From an uncultured bacterium (lineage in GTDB: Bacteria; Planctomycetota; Phycisphaerae; Phycisphaerales; SM1A02), in NCBI GenBank assembly GCA_903918555.1, contig CAIXEV010000729.1, forward strand, positions 1-5,314: 5,314 bases of DNA. Direction: 5' to 3'. Under the pieces are notes generated by a model. The model made no database searches. It saw only the letters and a program-made list of their open reading frames with translations, and had not been told where the DNA came from. The translations under genes and the position numbers were made by a program. Below are positions 1 through 5,314 of the stretch, one piece after another. Numbering within the stretch: position 1 is the first letter of the stretch; each line of letters begins with the position of its first letter.

Positions 1-527
1 TCCGCGAGCTCCATCAGCTGGTGCGTGTGCTCGAGCAGTCCGCCGATCCAGCCGTGGTGCACGCTCATCGCGGCGGGCGCCGCGCGGAAGTCCTCCATGA
101 GCCGCTCGTCCGACATGTACTGCTCGGCGAGCGCGAGCATCGCGGGGTGCTCCATCGAGCGGAGCAGCTCGCACACGCGGCCGAACATCGCGTCGATGTC
201 CTTCGTCGTCGACGGCAGCAGCGCCCGCATCTCCTCGACCGACACCTCGCGCGCCTCGATCTGCTCGATGATCAGCTGCACCTGCCCCTGGTACGCCTGG
301 GTCGACCCGCGCAGGAACACGAAGCCCGTCGCCGCCACGGCGTCGAACTGCGCCTCCTCGAAGCTCCACGCGCGGGCCGAGATCTCGCCGCTCGCGTCGC
401 GGATGATGCACTTCAGGTACGGCTTGTTGTTGCGCGTCTGCGCGAGCTGGGGATTGACGATGGAATACACGCCCTCGACATAGGTGCGGTCTCCCAAGGT
501 CACGATGCGCTGATGCTCGGTCGTCAT
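1..527 (-). CDS. yhaM: YhaM-like 3'-5' exoribonuclease (OB-fold plus HD domain), 5' part only
   Basis: The first 175 residues are visible; the 3' part runs off the left edge. The family degrades RNA (and in vitro single-stranded DNA) from the 3' end in the cytoplasm, using a metal-dependent HD phosphohydrolase domain. Residues about 12-95 look like an OB-fold nucleic-acid-binding domain, with the segment NNKPYLKCIIRDASGEISAR (33-52) followed by W54, typical of YhaM. After a helical linker, the start of the HD domain appears at H157-H158 followed by GWIGGLLEHT, close to the family's HHAYIGGLLEHT. The HD dyad itself lies outside the window, so catalytic competence cannot be judged. Family members are about 310-330 residues, so roughly half is seen. 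The ATG at 527 fits the usual N-terminus; no clear Shine-Dalgarno precedes it. It lies 34 bp after nnrD on the same strand and is probably the next gene of that operon. Family confidence is high; the exact in vivo role is inferred from Bacillus homologues. Confidence 0.88.
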   Translation of the reverse strand, partial: MTTEHQRIVTLGDRTYVEGVYSIVNPQLAQTRNNKPYLKCIIRDASGEISARAWSFEEAQFDAVAATGFVFLRGSTQAYQGQVQLIIEQIEAREVSVEEMRALLPSTTKDIDAMFGRVCELLRSMEHPAMLALAEQYMSDERLMEDFRAAPAAMSVHHGWIGGLLEHTHQLMELA

Positions 528-561
528 GTCTCGCGCACTGTAGCGGCTGCACGCATGCGAC

Positions 562-1503
562 TCAGCGCGCCGCGCGCATTTCCCGCATCGCGTCGGGAAC
601 GAGGTCGGCGATCTCGCGCGCGAGCGCGCCCGCGTCGCCGTGTCGCGCGGCCCAGAGGTCGCCTGCGCGCGCGTGCGCCTCGACCGCGAGCGCTGTGATC
701 GCGCCAGGCGAAAGCGCCGATCCGCGCGGCGAACGCGCAGCAAACTGCGCGAAGAACGCGCCGACGACGCCCGCGAGGACATCGCCGCTGCCGCCGGTCG
801 CGAGCGCGGCGCCGCCATGCTCGCAGCGCCACGCGCGAAGCCCGTCGCTTGTCACGGTGCCGTGCCCCTTCAACGCGACGACCGCGCCGAGCCTCTGCGC
901 GAGCGAGATCGCGGCGGCGGGACGCGTCGCGCGCTCGACCGCGTCGATCTCGACGCCGAGCGACTCCGCGAGCGCCGACGCCTCGCCCGGATGCGGCGTG
1001 AAGACCGCCGTTCCACGCAGGTCGCGCGCGGCGTCGCGATGCGACGCGAACGCGCGGATCGCGTCCGCGTCGATCACCAGCGGCTGTTCGCCGAGGCCGA
1101 CGAGCCGCATCACCACCTGCTCGGCCGCCGCGCTGCGCCCGAGCGCAGGCCCGATCACGATCGCGCTCGACTCGCGCAGCGCGCCGTCGATCGCCTCCGC
1201 CGCGCGCGACGCGTGCAGCTCGCCCGACGCCTCGCACGGCAGCGCGACCACCGTCGCCTCGGGCAGGATCACGAGCGCTTCAGACGCGAGCGGCGCGGGA
1301 ACCGCGGCGATCACGCGCCCCGCGCCCGCGCGCAGCGCCGCGCGCGCCGCGAGCATCGCGCCTCCAAGCATCGTGCGCGGCGCGTGCGCGCAGCCGCCGA
1401 TCACAAGCACCGATCCGAATGTCCCCTTGTGCCCGGCAGCCTCGCGCGCAGGAAACGGCGGCAACGGCTCGAACGCGAGATGATTCGCATCCGCCCCGCT
1501 CAC
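562..1503 (-). CDS. nnrD: ADP/ATP-dependent (S)-NAD(P)H-hydrate dehydratase, stand-alone
   Basis: A 313-residue ribokinase-fold enzyme of the YjeF C-terminal (CARKD) family. It repairs damaged NADHX/NADPHX by nucleotide-dependent dehydration back to NAD(P)H. Motifs in order: HKGTFG (25-30), GGAMLAARAALRAGAG (47-62), IGPALGR (117-123), VIDADAI (143-149), FTPHPGE (168-174), LKGHGTV (211-217) and the anion-hole/catalytic motif ATGGSGDVLAG (235-245), with D241 as the expected catalytic Asp. The segment before it reads HGGAALATGG, lacking the Asn-Pro found in many members. The N-terminal epimerase domain (NnrE) of E. coli-type fusions is absent, so an epimerase would have to be encoded elsewhere. 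The start is GTG at 1503-1501, whose last two bases overlap the TGA of the upstream transglutaminase gene (GTGA, 4 bp shared). It has a good Shine-Dalgarno at the proper distance. Translational coupling is therefore likely. Family identity is firm. Confidence 0.93.
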   Translation of the reverse strand: MSGADANHLAFEPLPPFPAREAAGHKGTFGSVLVIGGCAHAPRTMLGGAMLAARAALRAGAGRVIAAVPAPLASEALVILPEATVVALPCEASGELHASRAAEAIDGALRESSAIVIGPALGRSAAAEQVVMRLVGLGEQPLVIDADAIRAFASHRDAARDLRGTAVFTPHPGEASALAESLGVEIDAVERATRPAAAISLAQRLGAVVALKGHGTVTSDGLRAWRCEHGGAALATGGSGDVLAGVVGAFFAQFAARSPRGSALSPGAITALAVEAHARAGDLWAARHGDAGALAREIADLVPDAMREMRAAR

Positions 1504-2998
1504 TTCGCGCCACCCTTCTCGGCGTCAAGCTCGATCGCGACGCCACCAACCATGCCGACCGCGCGCGCAAACGCGGGATCCGTCGCGCCGCCCGCGAGAT
1601 CGCTCGTCGCCACCAGGATGTGCGCGGCGTGATACCCGCGGCCACCTCCGCCGAGTGTCGCGTCGAGATCAAGCCACACGCGCTCCTTGCCGCCATCCGG
1701 CGCCGGAACGAGCGCCTGCGTCCAGAGATGCCAGCCGAAGCCAGGCCCCTGCCCGGCCATCGACGGCACATACACGAGCCCGCTCGCGACGCGCGATGGA
1801 ATCCCCTTCGCGCGCAACAGCGCCGCAAGCAGCACCGCGTGCTCGGTGCAGTCGCCGCCCTGCGTGCGCGCGGCCTCGCTCGCCGAGCCGAACGCGGTCG
1901 CGAGATCCTTGCGCCGCAGATGACGGAACACAAGCCGCCGCAGCGCCTCCGCGTCGCGATACGCGTCGCCATCCTTCGGCAACCTCGCCTTCGCGAGCAG
2001 CTCGCGCACGGGCTCGCTCTCGAAGTCGAGAAGCTCCGTCGCGCGCAGCCAACGCCCGTCGGTCGCGTCGCCCGCTGCCGGCGCGCTTCCGCGCATCACA
2101 TCGACCTCGACGCGCTGCGTGCGCGCATCGATCCGGCGCGCGACCTGCGCGCCTTCGCTCGGGAGATCGATGCCGCCATCGGCGATCGCGCGCACCGTGA
2201 AGGCAAGCCGCGGCTGCTCCTCGTAGCGCGCGATCGGCGCGGTCTTCGCGAAGGTGCCGACGAGAAGGTCGAAGGTCGCCGCGTCGTACGCGCGATCCGC
2301 CGCGGGCTTGTCGGCGAGACGCGAGCGGAACTCGCCGAGCCCCGGGAAGTCGACGGTCGTCTCGACCGATCGCCCCTCCGCGTCGAGCAACTCCGAACCG
2401 ACGACGGGCACGAGGCTGTTGCGCGTCGCATAGCGCGTCTGCGCGCCCTCGGCCTCGCGGCGCGTCATCACGATCTCCGCGACCGTCAGCCCCGACTGCA
2501 CATCGATCGCGCGAAAGCCGATCTCGGCCGCGCCCGCCTTGTGCCGCGCCACGACCAGCGCCGACGCAGCGCGCGGCGTGAGGAAGTCGCCCTCGATCAC
2601 CTTGCGTTCGCCGGCGCCCGCCGCTCCGCGGTCCACGGTCGCGACCCACGCGCCCTGCTCCCTCGCGAAGCGATAGCGCACGGGCGCGCCGCCGCCCTGC
2701 GCGACGCTCGCCTCGACAGGCTCGCCCGCCGTCGTCTCGACGAACACGCTCTCGAGCTCGACGCGCGTCTCCTGCCCCGCGCGGCGAAACCGCAGCTCGA
2801 CGCGCGAACTCGTGCGCACGCGCCCCGCGTCGTCGCCGTCGCCCTCCTCGACGCGCTCCACCATGCGCCCGCATGGCTTCGCGCCGAGTTCCTGCACCCA
2901 CCAGCGTTCCTCGACGGTCCTCCAGCCGGCCCACGCGTCGCGCGCGCCGCACGCGATCGCGAGCGGAGCGATGAGAAGCGCGATGAACGCGCGGCGCA

Positions 2999-2999
<1 letters not shown>
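1500..2999 (-). CDS. Exported transglutaminase-like (papain-fold) protein
   Basis: A 499-residue protein with an N-terminal export signal: MRR, then a hydrophobic stretch to about residue 17. Two processing sites are possible: signal peptidase I after AWA (residue 24), or lipidation at C17 within LAIAC, which fits a loose lipobox. Residues about 25-340 match no domain I recognise; they look beta-rich and may be a substrate-binding or scaffold region. A transglutaminase-like core follows at about 345-450: GGDCTEHAVLLAALLRAKGI gives the nucleophile C384, GFGWHLW gives H424, and WLDLDATL gives D446. The triad is thus complete. Such proteins may be proteases, amidases or cross-linkers; the substrate cannot be told from sequence. 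ATG at 2999 is preferred because AAAGG lies 4 nt upstream; GTG one codon earlier (3002) would leave only 1 nt. It overlaps the lysS stop by one base (TGATG) and nnrD by 4 bp. The domain call is firm and the role is unknown. Confidence 0.88.
1510..1517 (-). promoter_or_regulatory. Shine-Dalgarno-like site of nnrD, inside the transglutaminase gene
   Basis: AAGGGTGG on the minus strand lies in the last codons of the transglutaminase gene, 6 nt before the GTG start at 1503. This purine-rich site supports GTG as the real nnrD start and fits reinitiation after the overlapping TGA. Confidence 0.5.
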
Positions 3000-4654
<1,655 letters not shown>

Positions 4655-4663
4655 AGCCCGCAA

Positions 4664-4667
4664 TCCT
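4664..4667 (-). promoter_or_regulatory. Shine-Dalgarno-like site of lysS
   Basis: AGGA on the minus strand, 9 nt before the ATG at 4654. It supports this start over the longer in-frame extension that would run back into the pfkA coding region. Confidence 0.55.
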
Positions 4668-4716
4668 AACCAACGGCTTCGTTTCCCGCCGCTTTGCGCT
4701 ACGCTATTTGGCTTCG

Positions 4717-4730
4717 GTCTCGCGCGAGAC
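4717..4730. repeat. Perfect 14-bp palindrome, candidate operator
   Basis: GTCTCGCGCGAGAC equals its own reverse complement. It sits 24 bp upstream of the pfkA ATG and 62 bp upstream of the lysS ATG. With no loop it suits a dimeric DNA-binding protein better than an RNA hairpin. No bound regulator can be named from sequence, and CGCG cores are common in this GC-rich window, so chance remains possible. Confidence 0.45.
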
Positions 4731-4754
4731 ACTCGACTCCAAGCCCACCAAATC

Positions 4755-5314
<560 letters not shown>

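Larger units (their letters stand above)
4655..4754. promoter_or_regulatory. Divergent lysS/pfkA intergenic promoter region
   Basis: This 100-bp spacer separates the oppositely oriented starts of lysS and pfkA and is the only sizeable non-coding stretch. It is less GC-rich than its surroundings and includes the relatively AT-containing stretch TACGCTATTTGG (4700-4711). No hexamer pair matching the sigma-70 consensus well is visible on either strand, so promoter positions are not assigned. Its role as a promoter region rests on gene layout. Confidence 0.6.

Noticed and set aside
546..566. Possible hairpin at the nnrD stop (GCTG and CAGC arms around CGCATGCG)
   Set aside because: The inner and outer symmetry axes do not coincide, the inner loop would be very tight, and no U-tract follows, so it is not a convincing terminator.
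21..698. Plus-strand open frames over yhaM and the end of nnrD
   Set aside because: The minus strand carries recognisable OB-fold/HD and NnrD sequence; these frames give Arg/His-rich products without motifs.
4677..4710. Sigma-70-like promoter for pfkA (CTTCGT, 17 nt, TACGCT)
   Set aside because: Both hexamers match the consensus poorly, and the promoter preference of this organism is unknown.

Overview
This is a GC-rich, densely coded bacterial window with strong G/C preference at third codon positions. It looks like ordinary chromosome: housekeeping genes, no mobile element, tRNA, rRNA or CRISPR array. The lineage cannot be proved from 5.3 kb. GC richness, several genes without a clear Shine-Dalgarno, a stand-alone NAD(P)HX dehydratase, a YhaM-type nuclease and a Gly/Lys-type phosphofructokinase would fit a planctomycete-like bacterium (perhaps Phycisphaerae). 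That assignment is inference with low to moderate confidence.

Layout: four genes run leftward as one tight block from about 4654 to beyond the left edge. They are lysS (lysyl-tRNA synthetase), an exported transglutaminase-like protein, nnrD (ADP/ATP-dependent NAD(P)H-hydrate dehydratase), and the 5' half of a yhaM-like 3'-5' exoribonuclease gene that leaves the window at base 1. The lysS and transglutaminase genes touch through a TGATG junction. The transglutaminase and nnrD genes overlap by 4 bp (GTGA). nnrD and yhaM are 34 bp apart. Co-transcription and translational coupling are therefore likely. A divergent gene, pfkA (6-phosphofructokinase), starts at 4755 and leaves the window on the right.

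The only real non-coding stretch is the 100-bp divergent spacer at 4655-4754. It must hold the control signals of both directions and contains a perfect 14-bp palindrome. The leftward block joins translation (LysRS), cofactor repair (NnrD), RNA turnover (YhaM) and an exported cysteine-hydrolase-like protein of unknown substrate. No single pathway links them, so the grouping looks like a housekeeping operon. I found no convincing novel multi-gene system. The points most worth a second look are the mixed ATP/PPi signature of the phosphofructokinase, the palindrome in the divergent promoter, the departures from LysRS consensus around the active site, and the uncharacterised transglutaminase-like protein.
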